This document shows, piece after piece, positions 8,616 through 17,124 of a DNA stretch of 64,000 bases (the first letter of the stretch is position 1; each line of letters opens with the position of its first letter). Under the pieces are notes generated by a model. That model searched no databases and was not told the DNA's origin. It worked only from the letters and a program-made list of their open reading frames with translations. The stretch lies in assembly GCF_014200015.1 (NCBI RefSeq), contig NZ_JACHOT010000006.1, forward strand, positions 1 to 64,000, in the 5' to 3' direction. Origin of the DNA: Aminobacter niigataensis (GTDB lineage: Bacteria > Pseudomonadota > Alphaproteobacteria > Rhizobiales > Rhizobiaceae). Made by a program: the position numbers and the translations under genes.

Positions 8616-8645
8616 GGAACGTTTTTCCCGGCGCCGCATCCAATG
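8616..8645 (+). promoter_or_regulatory. ECF-like promoter of the DUF4142-cupredoxin operon
   Basis: GGAAC at 8616-8620, 16 bases, then CATCCAATG at 8637-8645, identical in both boxes and spacing to the element before folE. The DUF4142 start codon is 55 bp downstream. The duplication in two adjacent promoters is the main evidence. Confidence 0.55.
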
Positions 8646-8700
8646 ATCGTCAACTCAATCAAGCCCCGGCACCATTGGCGTCCCGGGCAGGAGGTTTCCC

Positions 8701-9225
8701 ATGCGTATTCGCTCGACTGCCGCCCTGGCTGCGCTTTCCCTGCTGCTTGCCGCCCCCCTGGCCAGCGCCGCCGACAAGCCGACCGACCCTCAGATCGCTC
8801 ACATCGCCTACACGGCCGGCGTGATCGACGTCGAAGCGGCAAAGCTTGCCATCTCGAAATCCAAGAACAAGGATGTCGTGGCCTTCGCCGAGGACATGGT
8901 GCGCGACCACGAGGCCGTGAACACCCAGGCGCTGGACCTCGTCAAGAAGCTCAATGTGACGCCGGAGGACAACGACACCAGCCGCGCCTTGACCAAGGCT
9001 GCAGCCGACGAGCGGGCCAAGCTCGAGAAACTGGATGGTCCGGCCTTCGACAAGGCTTATGTCGACAACGAAGTGGCCTACCACAAGCAGGTCAACGGCG
9101 CGCTTGAGAGCCTGCTGATCCCGTCTGCGAGCAACGCCGACCTCAAGGCCTTGCTCGAAACCGGCCTGAAGATCTTCCAGGGCCACCAGCAGCATGCCGA
9201 ACACGTCGCGGCTACCGTCAAGTAA
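8701..9225 (+). CDS. DUF4142 periplasmic protein
   Basis: 174 aa. A signal peptide (hydrophobic 8-20, cleavage after ASA at 23) precedes an all-helical ferritin-like DUF4142 domain with EDMVRDHEAVN and VAYHKQVN segments, which carry the conserved His/Glu positions of the family. GGAGG precedes the ATG. DUF4142 proteins are often induced in the envelope or general stress response of alphaproteobacteria, but their activity is not known. It is cotranscribed with the cupredoxin gene 10 bp downstream. Confidence 0.88.
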   Translation: MRIRSTAALAALSLLLAAPLASAADKPTDPQIAHIAYTAGVIDVEAAKLAISKSKNKDVVAFAEDMVRDHEAVNTQALDLVKKLNVTPEDNDTSRALTKAAADERAKLEKLDGPAFDKAYVDNEVAYHKQVNGALESLLIPSASNADLKALLETGLKIFQGHQQHAEHVAATVK

Positions 9226-9235
9226 GGGTCAACAG

Positions 9236-9547
9236 ATGGTGTCGAAAAGGCGTTTGTGGATCGCTGCAGCACTTTTTGTGGCGGCGTTTCCCGCACAAGC
9301 GGAAACCATCCAGGTCACGATCGAGAAGCTGGTATTCTCCCCAGTCGAGGTCAATGCAAAGGTCGGCGACACGATCGAATGGATCAACAAGGACGTCTTC
9401 GTTCACACCGCGACCGTGAAGGGCGGCTGGGAGGTGATGATCCCGGCGAAGAAGTCAGCAAGCATGGTCGTGGAGAAGGCGGGACCTGTTGAATATTACT
9501 GCCGCTTTCACCCCAACATGAAAGGCCGCCTGACGGTCTCGCCCTGA
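9236..9547 (+). CDS. Periplasmic cupredoxin (amicyanin/pseudoazurin-like)
   Basis: 103 aa. The signal peptide ends near QAE (residues 21-23). The mature part is a single plastocyanin-like domain with type 1 copper ligands H57, C89, H92 and M95; the C-x2-H-x2-M spacing fits amicyanin. It probably transfers electrons in the periplasm or handles copper. The start at 9236 is chosen because the signal peptide begins there; the ribosome site is weak, so translation may depend on the DUF4142 gene upstream. A strong hairpin follows. Confidence 0.87.
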   Translation: MVSKRRLWIAAALFVAAFPAQAETIQVTIEKLVFSPVEVNAKVGDTIEWINKDVFVHTATVKGGWEVMIPAKKSASMVVEKAGPVEYYCRFHPNMKGRLTVSP

Positions 9548-9560
9548 CAGCCCTCAGAAC

Positions 9561-9600
9561 TCGGGGCCGCGGAACGCCAATTCCGCGGCCTCGGACTTTT
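9561..9600 (+). terminator. Rho-independent terminator after the cupredoxin gene
   Basis: A perfect 10-bp stem, GGCCGCGGAA/TTCCGCGGCC (9565-9574/9581-9590), with a six-base loop, followed by ACTTTT. It also separates the convergent SDR gene, whose stop codon is at 9600. Confidence 0.8.
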
Positions 9601-10373
9601 CAGTCGGCAGTCCAGCCGCCATCAACCAACAGCGACGAGCCAGTCACCAGCGACGACGCGTCCGATGCCAGGAACAGTATTGCGCCCATGAGGTCTTCCA
9701 CCTGACCGATCCTGCCCAGCTTGATCTTTGCCGTGACAGCAGCCAGCGCGTCAGAATCGAGACCATAGGAGCGCGTCATCGGCGTGTCGGTGAAAGTGGG
9801 CGCAATCGTATTGAATCGAATGCCCTTCGGGCCGAGCTCGGTGGCAAGCGCCTTGGTCAAGCCTTCGATCGCAAATTTCGATGCGACATAGATCGACCGA
9901 TTTGGCGCACCGACGTGCCCCAGCTGCGAAGAAATATGGATGATGGAACCCTTGCGACCTGCAGAGACGAGTGCATTCGTGACCGTCTGCGCCAGGAAGA
10001 AGGCAGCCCTGACATTGACGCCGAAAACGGCATCGAAATCGTCGGCACTGACATCGGCGAACGCAGCAGGACGATTGGCCCCGGCATTGCTGACGAGGAT
10101 GTCGTATGGCTCCCTGCCGTCCAAAGCCCGACGGACAGCGTCAAGATCGGCGACATCCAACACCAAGGCTTCGGCTTTCCCTCCCGCCGTTCGGATGGCT
10201 TCTGCCGCTGCCTCGACCTCCGATGCCGTTCGTGCACACAAGGTGACACTGGCGCCGGCTTCCGCCAGGCAAGCCGCGGCAGCAAGGCCGATGCCGCGTC
10301 CGGCACCGGTGACCAGGGCGCGGCGTCCGTCGAGACGAAATGACGGCGTCGAAGGAAGCGCGAACGCACTCAT
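9600..10373 (-). CDS. SDR-family oxidoreductase
   Basis: 257 aa classical short-chain dehydrogenase. TGAGRGIG is the cofactor motif, SNAGA the structural motif, HISS the catalytic serine and YVASK the catalytic Tyr/Lys. LCAR after the second strand favours NADP(H). It resembles gluconate 5-dehydrogenase or 3-oxoacyl-ACP reductases. It is the last gene of the transporter operon that starts at 14116, 9 bp after the saccharopine-dehydrogenase-like gene, and probably oxidises or reduces an intermediate of the imported compound. Confidence 0.85.
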   Translation of the reverse strand: MSAFALPSTPSFRLDGRRALVTGAGRGIGLAAAACLAEAGASVTLCARTASEVEAAAEAIRTAGGKAEALVLDVADLDAVRRALDGREPYDILVSNAGANRPAAFADVSADDFDAVFGVNVRAAFFLAQTVTNALVSAGRKGSIIHISSQLGHVGAPNRSIYVASKFAIEGLTKALATELGPKGIRFNTIAPTFTDTPMTRSYGLDSDALAAVTAKIKLGRIGQVEDLMGAILFLASDASSLVTGSSLLVDGGWTAD

Positions 10374-10381
10374 CGTGAGCT

Positions 10382-11458
10382 TCAGCCCCCGAGCTTGTCG
10401 CGGAGCTGGCCAAGGGCCGTTGCGGCATCCTCGACCTCGACGACATCAAAACCTTCCGCGAGAGTACGGCTGTAGGTGGCGAGTGCCTTGCGAGCTGGTT
10501 CGGAATAGCTCACGCGCCCTGTTTCGGAAATGCTGACGCCGTCGGCGTTTTCGAACCCTCGGTTCCAGAGAATTGCTTCGTCACGAGACACGCTCTTGGG
10601 AAGGTCAAGGGATACCTGGCCTTCCACCACCCGCACGGGGTATCCGCCCGGCAATCCGCCCGGACCCGGCACATGCGCCCGGATATCTCCAAGTCCGGCC
10701 AAGGCGAGAAGCACCGGCACGGCAGATGCGCCGGAGATGACGTTGAGGTCCCTGTAGGGAAGCACGATATGACGTGTCCGCTCGTCGACATCCGCCATTT
10801 CGTCATCCCCGATCCAGGCACGGACCGGAGCGCCTGAGCGCTCGTTGCCTATTTTTCGCCACTGCACGAGATGCTGATGATGCGCCAGAACGCGCACCGA
10901 CGCGCGCTGTTCAGGCTCCAGCATGCCGGCAATCACGGCAGAGAAGATACCGACGTTGCCCACGCCCGTCGTGATCGGCAAGCCGGCCGCATGCAGGACC
11001 TGGTTCACACCGTCGGGGTAGCACGTGTTGACGAAGGAAATGCCGCTGTCCACCTGCCGGATTGCAGCGGCTGTTCGCCTCGGAAGTACGGAATGGAGGG
11101 CGAGTGTCAGGCCGAATCCACCCTCCGCGACGAGACACGACCATTGCGAGTCCGCGCGGTCGACTTTCCAGGGCGACTGCAATGACGCGGAATGGACGAC
11201 AACCCGTGGACGTATCGCATCGAGACTTTCGGCGATTCCCGAAGACGAAGTGAAATCAACCTTCACGATCTCGAACGTCACGGGCCTCCCGAAGATGGCT
11301 GCCCGGGCACGGCCAGCCTCGGCCAGCCACTGAAGCCGCTCTTCATTGCGGCCCCCGATCGCGACACGAAGCCGTCCTGTTGCGGTGGAAGCCAGGTCAC
11401 CGATCATGACCTCGGCGTAGTAGCCGGTGCCAATGATGAAAATGTCGGCTGTAGTCAT
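10382..11458 (-). CDS. Saccharopine-dehydrogenase-like NAD(P)-binding protein
   Basis: 358 aa. The N-terminal Rossmann motif IFIIGTGYYAEVM is followed by a catalytic-like central domain with FVNTCYPDGVNQVL and ITTGVGNVG, a pattern of saccharopine dehydrogenase/reductase-like proteins. The ATG at 11458 is used because the Rossmann motif starts six residues later; the open frame extends 42 codons further without support. It lies between the substrate-binding protein gene and an SDR gene in one operon. The substrate is unknown. Confidence 0.72.
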   Translation of the reverse strand: MTTADIFIIGTGYYAEVMIGDLASTATGRLRVAIGGRNEERLQWLAEAGRARAAIFGRPVTFEIVKVDFTSSSGIAESLDAIRPRVVVHSASLQSPWKVDRADSQWSCLVAEGGFGLTLALHSVLPRRTAAAIRQVDSGISFVNTCYPDGVNQVLHAAGLPITTGVGNVGIFSAVIAGMLEPEQRASVRVLAHHQHLVQWRKIGNERSGAPVRAWIGDDEMADVDERTRHIVLPYRDLNVISGASAVPVLLALAGLGDIRAHVPGPGGLPGGYPVRVVEGQVSLDLPKSVSRDEAILWNRGFENADGVSISETGRVSYSEPARKALATYSRTLAEGFDVVEVEDAATALGQLRDKLGG

Positions 11459-11490
11459 GTCTGACCCCACATCAACGGCCCGGGAGGCCA

Positions 11491-12477
11491 CTATTTCAGG
11501 AACTGATTTGTGAACGCCTTGGACACGTCGATGCTGGTCTTCAGAAGCCCCATCTCGACGAGCTGCTTTTGGAGTTCGTCCCAACCTGCGAGCGTAGACG
11601 AGCCCAATCCGTTGGCACTGACGTCCGGCGACTGGGTGAGCTTCAGCACTTCCGGCAGCTTCAGCTTGGCATAGACCTTGTCCGTGCTGGGATTGGCCTT
11701 CACGAAGGCTTCGTAGGCCTCGTCGGGGTTCGCAACGGAGTATTCCCAGCCGCGCACAAATGCCTTGGTAAAGCGCGCCACCAGATCGGGATTCTCCGCA
11801 ATCAGCTCGGCATTGGTCAGCAGCGTCGTGGAGTACATTTTCATGCCGAGTTCTTCGAGGAGGATCCAGCTGACATCCTCGCCGGTGGCCTTCAGCTTCA
11901 GCGCGTCGTTGAAATAGAAGCCAACGCCGACATCGATGCGATCGGCAGCGATAAGGGACACCAACGCGCCATCCGCCGGCACCTCGGTCAGCTTGGCTGG
12001 ATCGAGATTAAGCGTCTTCTTGATCGCGTCCCACTGGCGGCCGGTGCTGCTCTTGAGCTGGATGCCGAGCGTCTTGCCGTAGAGATCCGTCTCCACGTTC
12101 TTGATGTTCTGCGACGTCTTGAAAATGAACGCCGTCGGGTTCTGCTGGAGCAGCACCGCCGTCGCAACGACGGGCAGGTCGCGCGAGGCTCCGAGCAGCA
12201 CCTGATCGGCCGACGCGTAGCCGAAGTCGGCATCCCGGTTGCCGACCAGTTTCGTGGTGACCGACGAACCCTCGCCCGGGAGGAGTTCGACCTCGATGCC
12301 CTCTTCCTTGAAGAACCCCTTCTCAAGCGCCAGGAAAATAGGCGCATGTTCCGATCCGAACACCCAGTCGAGGCGCAGCTTGACCGAATCCGCCGCATCG
12401 GCCGAGGTGCCGATAGCCACGAAGCCCAACGCCGCGATCGCAGTACGACAAATCCACGACCCAAAACTGTTTGACAT
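11491..12477 (-). CDS. ABC transporter substrate-binding protein, NMT1/THI5 (SsuA-like) family
   Basis: 328 aa periplasmic protein with a signal peptide ending near SADA. The segment RLDWVFGSEHAPIFLALEKGFFKEEGIEVEL is characteristic of the NMT1/THI5 family (thiamine precursors, taurine, alkanesulfonates, riboflavin, pyrimidines). The ATG at 12477 has GGGAG six bases upstream; ATGs at 12483 and 12519 are alternatives. Its permease and ATPase are directly upstream in the operon. The ligand is probably an N- or S-containing small molecule, given the shared operator with the amidohydrolase operon. Confidence 0.88.
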   Translation of the reverse strand: MSNSFGSWICRTAIAALGFVAIGTSADAADSVKLRLDWVFGSEHAPIFLALEKGFFKEEGIEVELLPGEGSSVTTKLVGNRDADFGYASADQVLLGASRDLPVVATAVLLQQNPTAFIFKTSQNIKNVETDLYGKTLGIQLKSSTGRQWDAIKKTLNLDPAKLTEVPADGALVSLIAADRIDVGVGFYFNDALKLKATGEDVSWILLEELGMKMYSTTLLTNAELIAENPDLVARFTKAFVRGWEYSVANPDEAYEAFVKANPSTDKVYAKLKLPEVLKLTQSPDVSANGLGSSTLAGWDELQKQLVEMGLLKTSIDVSKAFTNQFLK

Positions 12478-12534
12478 CTTCATCTCCCTTTTTGCGTAAC
12501 CCATTCCAAAAGCAGTCATCGCTCACCCGTCTCC

Positions 12535-13311
12535 TTACATGGTCGCTGATGCCCCTGAGGCGTCGTCCTGAGCGTTGACCACGATCAACCGCTCGGCTGC
12601 AACGATGACGAGAAAGAGCAGGATACCGAGCACGCTCATGCAGACGATGGCCGCAAACATGAGTTCGGTATCGAGCGAGATGTTCGAGGCATTGATGATG
12701 TAGCCGAGGCCTTCACCGGCAGCGACGAACTCGCCGACCACGGCACCGACGATGGCCAGGGTGATGGAAATCTTGAGCGCTGCGAAGAAGTAGGGCATGG
12801 CCCATGGCAGGCTGATCTTGGTGAATTTCTCCCAGCCACTGGCGCCGAGCGAATCCATGTACTGCAGCAGTTCCTTGTCGACCGAAGTCAGGCCCTTGGC
12901 CGTGTTGATCACGACCGGAAAGAAGGCGATCAGTGCGGCAATGACGATCTTCGGCGTCAAACCGAAGCCGAACCAGATGAGGAACAGCGGCGCAAACGCG
13001 ATCTTCGGCAGAATTTGCGCGGCGACGAGGAACGGATAGGTCAGTTCACGGATGATCCTCGAATAGGCGATGCCAATCGCAATGACGAAGCCCGTTGCGA
13101 CCGCATAGAGGAAGCCAAGCGTGATGGCGACGAAGGTCGGCCATGTGTTGACCAGCAGCAACTCGCGGTTTTCCCATGCCGATACAGCGATGCGGCTTGG
13201 GGGCGGCAAGATCACCGGCTTGATCTGGAGGAGGTGCACGAGCACCTCCCAAGCGGCGAAAAACACGATGAAGACCATAGCTTGGCCGGCGGCGACACTG
13301 AGGCGGTACAT
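12535..13311 (-). CDS. ABC transporter permease, SsuC/TauC type
   Basis: 258 aa integral membrane protein with about six hydrophobic segments. The coupling-helix region MDSLGASGWEKFTKISLPWAM is the EAA motif of BPD-type permeases, where it contacts the ATPase. AGGGGA precedes the ATG. It lies 13 bp after the ATPase gene and 57 bp before the binding-protein gene. Confidence 0.9.
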   Translation of the reverse strand: MYRLSVAAGQAMVFIVFFAAWEVLVHLLQIKPVILPPPSRIAVSAWENRELLLVNTWPTFVAITLGFLYAVATGFVIAIGIAYSRIIRELTYPFLVAAQILPKIAFAPLFLIWFGFGLTPKIVIAALIAFFPVVINTAKGLTSVDKELLQYMDSLGASGWEKFTKISLPWAMPYFFAALKISITLAIVGAVVGEFVAAGEGLGYIINASNISLDTELMFAAIVCMSVLGILLFLVIVAAERLIVVNAQDDASGASATM

Positions 13312-13324
13312 GTGTGGTCCCCTA

Positions 13325-14116
13325 TCAAGCGGTTACTGGATCGCGGTGACGCAGGAGACCGCGGATATGGCTGGCGAGCGCCAGGAACTCGGGTCGCTCG
13401 CGGGTCTCTTCGGTACGCGGCCGCTCGAACGGCACCGGAATGCGTTCAAGAACACGGCCGGGACGGGCCGACATGACCACGATCTGTTCCGACAACAGCA
13501 CGGCTTCGGGAATCGAATGCGTGATGAAAACCACAGTGGTTTCGGTCTGCGCCCACAGCAGCAGCAGCTCTTCCTGCAACGTCTCCCGCGTGATCTCATC
13601 GAGAGCGGCGAAAGGTTCATCCATCAGGAGAATTCGCGGCTGAAACGCCAGGGCGCGGCAGATCGAGACTCGCTGCTGCATGCCACCCGACAATTCGTGC
13701 GGAAAACGCTCCTCGAAGCCTTGAAGGCCGGCGATCTTGAGCCAGCGCCGTGCCTCGGCCTCACGCTCGGCGCGGCTCATGCCGCGGCGGGCCACTTCCA
13801 TCGTCAGCATGACGTTGTCGAGAGTGGTTCGCCATGGAAGCAACAGCGGTCGCTGAAAGACGTAGCCGACCTGGCCCTGGGTCTTGAGCCGGCTGAGCGG
13901 CTCGCCATCAAACAGCACCGTGCCACTCGTGGGCTGAAGGACACCTGAGAGAATCTTGAGCAGCGTGGTCTTGCCGCAGCCCGAAGGCCCGACGATGCTC
14001 AGGAACGATCCCGGTGCAATGTCGAACGAAACATCATCGAGAGCCGTGACTGTGCTGGTCTTTGTCCTGAATGAAACCGAGAGATTCTTGATCGAAATGC
14101 CGGGGGCCTTGCTCAT
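13325..14116 (-). CDS. ABC transporter ATP-binding protein, SsuB/TauB type
   Basis: 263 aa. Walker A GPSGCGKTT, signature LSGGMQQR and Walker B ILLMDEPFAALD are all present, as is the switch histidine in VVFITHS. The start at 14116 (MSKAPG) begins just before the first nucleotide-binding strand; the frame is open upstream to 14371, but that stretch includes the operator and is rejected. It is the first gene of the five-gene operon controlled from 14224. Confidence 0.9.
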   Translation of the reverse strand: MSKAPGISIKNLSVSFRTKTSTVTALDDVSFDIAPGSFLSIVGPSGCGKTTLLKILSGVLQPTSGTVLFDGEPLSRLKTQGQVGYVFQRPLLLPWRTTLDNVMLTMEVARRGMSRAEREAEARRWLKIAGLQGFEERFPHELSGGMQQRVSICRALAFQPRILLMDEPFAALDEITRETLQEELLLLWAQTETTVVFITHSIPEAVLLSEQIVVMSARPGRVLERIPVPFERPRTEETRERPEFLALASHIRGLLRHRDPVTA

Positions 14117-14223
14117 GACTGGTCGAACCGACCTGTCTGGCTGCGATCCGAACGTTCCGACAAAAGCTCCGCACTGGCGACGACAACTCTTCGCATTCAC
14201 TCCCCCACTTTGTGACAACAATA

Positions 14224-14243
14224 TGTGATCACGTACTGTGATC
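14224..14243. promoter_or_regulatory. Operator of the transporter operon (same element as at 5718)
   Basis: TGTGATCAC-N6-TGATC, identical in both half sequences and in spacing to 5718-5737. It lies 108 bp upstream of the ATPase start codon. Two copies this similar in front of two catabolic operons suggest one regulator, probably of the GntR family and encoded outside the window. Confidence 0.62.
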
Positions 14244-14668
14244 TGTGTCAATTGAGCCAAGCGAAAGTCAGCTTGAGAACCAGCGGGAGATGCACACCAG
14301 GCGATCGGCAAATCTAGATGTACGCACCGCCCGCCCCAACCTTCGAGCGAACTGAGGCCACGCCGCGTCAAATGGCGAAGCGACTACAAACATCTTGGCG
14401 GGACCTGCTCCGGCGGAGCTCACAAGCATGACCCGGGAAGCAGCTATTCGCGCTGAGCCCGCGAAACGCCGCCCCTAAAGATGCTGCCGGCGCTGGTTTG
14501 CGCGAAGGCCTCGTCACGCGACAATCTCTCGGGGCTTCCGATGCCGCCGCGCCGCGTCGAACTCGCCTGTCATCTCGTCGAGCGCTCTTCGACCGGACCG
14601 GCACGCTTATCGACCTGAAGCCGAACCCACCACGCGCCGAATATCAAACCGGTTCCAGGTGGAGGCCT
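14244..14668. other. Noncoding gap between two minus-strand operons
   Basis: 425 bp with no convincing gene. Short open frames on both strands have arginine/proline-rich, shadow-like translations. I see no hairpin with a T tract, no repeat and no RNA gene. It could hold the promoter of the operon to the left and the terminator of the operon to the right. Confidence 0.5.
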
Positions 14669-15547
14669 TCAACCCCAGGCGGCACCGTCAAGGGCGCCGA
14701 GGGGGAATTTCAGATAACGCATGCCGTTGGCTTCCGGCTCCGGAAGCCGTCCGCCATTGATGTTGATCTGCAGCGCATGCAGGATCAGCTTCGGCATCGG
14801 TAAGGTGCTGTCGCGCTCGTTGCGGAAAGCCACGAATTCATCTTCCCGGCCATAGCGCGTCAGGTGAATGTTCTCGGCTTTCTGCCGGGCGACATTGGTT
14901 TCCCAGCGCGGTTCGCGGCCGCCCGGCTGGTAGTCGTGGCCGACGAAGATGCGCGTGTCGCCGGGCAGAGCGACGATGTCCTGGATCGTCGACCACAGTG
15001 CCCTGGCGCTGCCGCCGGGAAAATCCGCCCGCGCGGTGCCGCCATCCGGCATGAAGACGGTGTCATGCACGAAGGCGGCGTCACCGACGACATAGGTGAT
15101 CGAGGCCAGCGTATGGCCGGGCGAGAACATCACGCCGGACTTGATGCCACCGATGTCGAAGCTGTCGCCTTGCTCGAACAGCCTGTCCCATTGCGAGCCA
15201 TCGGTACGCAGGCTCGGCCAGTTGTAGATGCAGGCCCAGAGTTTCTGCACATCGACGATGCGCGCGCCGATGGCGGTCGGTGCGCCGGTCCTGGCCTTCA
15301 GATAGGAGGCCGCCGAGAAATGGTCGGCATGCGGGTGCGTGTCGAGGATCCACTGCACCTCAAGGTTCTGGTCGCGGACGAAGTCGAGCAGCCGGTCGGC
15401 ATTGCCCGTCGCCGTGGCACCCGACTTTTCGTCGAAATCAAGAACCGGATCGATGATGGCGCACAGCTTCGTCTGCGGATCGCTGACCACATATTGCACC
15501 GACCAGGTGCGGGGATCGAAGAAGGCGGCGACGTCGGGCCTTGCCAT
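14669..15547 (-). CDS. MBL-fold metallohydrolase, persulfide-dioxygenase/Blh-like
   Basis: 292 aa. THPHADH is the metallo-beta-lactamase metal motif; SPGHT, HDTVFMPDGGTARADFPGG and FVGHDY match the ETHE1/Blh branch, which binds a single iron and oxidises glutathione persulfide to sulfite. It starts 3 bp after the cysteine-desulfurase-like gene, which could supply persulfide. The pair therefore looks like a cysteine-sulfur oxidation unit. Persulfide dioxygenase activity is inferred from the family. Confidence 0.82.
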   Translation of the reverse strand: MARPDVAAFFDPRTWSVQYVVSDPQTKLCAIIDPVLDFDEKSGATATGNADRLLDFVRDQNLEVQWILDTHPHADHFSAASYLKARTGAPTAIGARIVDVQKLWACIYNWPSLRTDGSQWDRLFEQGDSFDIGGIKSGVMFSPGHTLASITYVVGDAAFVHDTVFMPDGGTARADFPGGSARALWSTIQDIVALPGDTRIFVGHDYQPGGREPRWETNVARQKAENIHLTRYGREDEFVAFRNERDSTLPMPKLILHALQININGGRLPEPEANGMRYLKFPLGALDGAAWG

Positions 15548-15550
15548 GAG

Positions 15551-17008
15551 TTACGCCTCGGCCAGTTCGGCAATGCGCGGATAGAAGATCGCGCGGCTGG
15601 CGTCGAAATCATACTGCGGCGCGTATTGGGCCGCATCGGCGGCGATCCGTGCAACCGAATCCAGGATGAAGTTCACCTTCTCCTCGGGCAGCAGGACGCT
15701 GAAATTGAGCCTGATGAAGCCTGGCTTCTTCATTTCCTCGCCGGCCTTGATCGCCGCGCGCATCTGCTCGGATTCCTCCGCGCCGATGCCGAGAAGCCGG
15801 TGGACATAAGGCCCGGCGCAGGCACAGCCGCCGCGCGCCTGGATGCCGAAACGGTCGCTCAGCATGCGCGTGACGAGTTGCTGATGCACATGGCCGCCCT
15901 TGCCGTCGCGGACCCGGAACGAGAAGATCGGCAGCCGCTGCGCGTCGAGCGAACCCAGGAGCTCCAGCCGGTCGACACCGCGCCAGGCAGCCATCGCCCG
16001 AAGTGTGAGTTCGGCATTCCGCGCCTGCATGGCCTCGGCACCCAGCGCATCCTTGACCAGGAAGGCGAGCGCCGCACGAATATCGCCGACGACGTTGGGT
16101 GTACCTGCCTCCTCCCGCGCCTCGATGTTGTCGCTGTAGTCGTGACCGGTCGGAGAGACGAACTTGACCGTGCCGCCGCCCGGCCATGACGGCTTGGTCG
16201 TGACCACGGCATCGCGGCGAACGATCAGCACGCCCGAGGCGCCCGGACCGCCAATGAACTTGTGCGGCGACACCACCAGCGCGTCGATCTCGACGCCTTC
16301 CGCCGGCGTCATGGCGATGGGAAGATACGGACCGGCGCCGGCATAGTCCCAGACGGCCTTGGCGCCCGCAGAGTTGATGCGGCGGGTGACGGTGGCGACG
16401 TCAGTGACAATGCCGGTGACGTTGGAGGCCGCCGAGAAGGCGCAGACGGTGAGGTCGGCCGGAACCGCGAGCGCCGCATCGAGCGCTGCGAGATCGGGAC
16501 CGCCTGCTGCACATTCGGCGATCTCGACCATCTCGGCGCCGCTCTCGCGCCAGGGCAGGATGTTGGAATGATGCTCGTAGGGGCCGATGATGACGCGGAC
16601 GCGCTTGCCGGCGGCCACTGCGTCGGTGACGCCGAGCAGCTTGACCAGCCGGTTGAGGCCGGCGGTGGCGCCCGACCCGGCGAAGATCACCGCATGGTCC
16701 CCGGTGGCACCGCAACAAGTGGCGATTGCGGCGCGCGCCTCGCGGCGCAGCCGGGTCATGAAGCCGCCGCAGTAGGACGCCTCGGTGTGGCTGTTGGCGT
16801 AGTAAGGCAGGACTTCCTCGAGGATGAAGCGCTCGATCTGCATCAGCGCGCGGCCCGAAGCGACATAGTCGGCATAGACCAGAGCCTTGCTGCCGAACGG
16901 GCCCTCGATCCTGGCGTTCTGGCCGACCAGCCCGGCCTGCAGCGCAGCGACCGTGTCGCCGGCGAGGCCCCGCCTGAAACCCTGCAGCAAACCGGCGTTG
17001 GCGGACAT
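15551..17008 (-). CDS. Class V aminotransferase, cysteine-desulfurase-like (PLP)
   Basis: 485 aa. The PLP lysine lies in SPHKFIGGPGASG and the active-site cysteine region in RGGCACAGPY; NSHTEASYCG is the N-terminal substrate segment. The length is above the roughly 400 aa of IscS/SufS and resembles the CsdA-like or isopenicillin-N-epimerase-like long forms. The ATG at 17008 has GAGGAGC eight bases upstream. The neighbours are a persulfide-dioxygenase-like gene (same operon) and a divergent Lrp regulator. It probably removes sulfur from cysteine or a related thiol amino acid. Confidence 0.82.
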   Translation of the reverse strand: MSANAGLLQGFRRGLAGDTVAALQAGLVGQNARIEGPFGSKALVYADYVASGRALMQIERFILEEVLPYYANSHTEASYCGGFMTRLRREARAAIATCCGATGDHAVIFAGSGATAGLNRLVKLLGVTDAVAAGKRVRVIIGPYEHHSNILPWRESGAEMVEIAECAAGGPDLAALDAALAVPADLTVCAFSAASNVTGIVTDVATVTRRINSAGAKAVWDYAGAGPYLPIAMTPAEGVEIDALVVSPHKFIGGPGASGVLIVRRDAVVTTKPSWPGGGTVKFVSPTGHDYSDNIEAREEAGTPNVVGDIRAALAFLVKDALGAEAMQARNAELTLRAMAAWRGVDRLELLGSLDAQRLPIFSFRVRDGKGGHVHQQLVTRMLSDRFGIQARGGCACAGPYVHRLLGIGAEESEQMRAAIKAGEEMKKPGFIRLNFSVLLPEEKVNFILDSVARIAADAAQYAPQYDFDASRAIFYPRIAELAEA

Positions 17009-17077
17009 CTTCACGCTCCTCTGACAGCAAAACTTTTCCAGATCGGAATAGGCGAAGAGTCTAATCGCGTTTCGGTG

Positions 17078-17098
17078 GAGAAACCTCATCGTTTTCTC
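17078..17098. promoter_or_regulatory. Candidate Lrp-type operator
   Basis: Inverted repeat GAGAAA-N9-TTTCTC in the 116-bp divergent region between the aminotransferase gene and the Lrp-family gene. Its location 27 bp before the Lrp start codon and 70 bp from the other start fits an autoregulatory, divergent control site. Confidence 0.45.
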
Positions 17099-17124
17099 GC
17101 GACAGCAGCGCCAAATTGGGTCAT

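Noticed and set aside
14117-14371. Upstream extension of the ABC transporter ATPase gene
   Set aside because: It runs across the operator at 14224 and has no similarity to ATPase N-termini.
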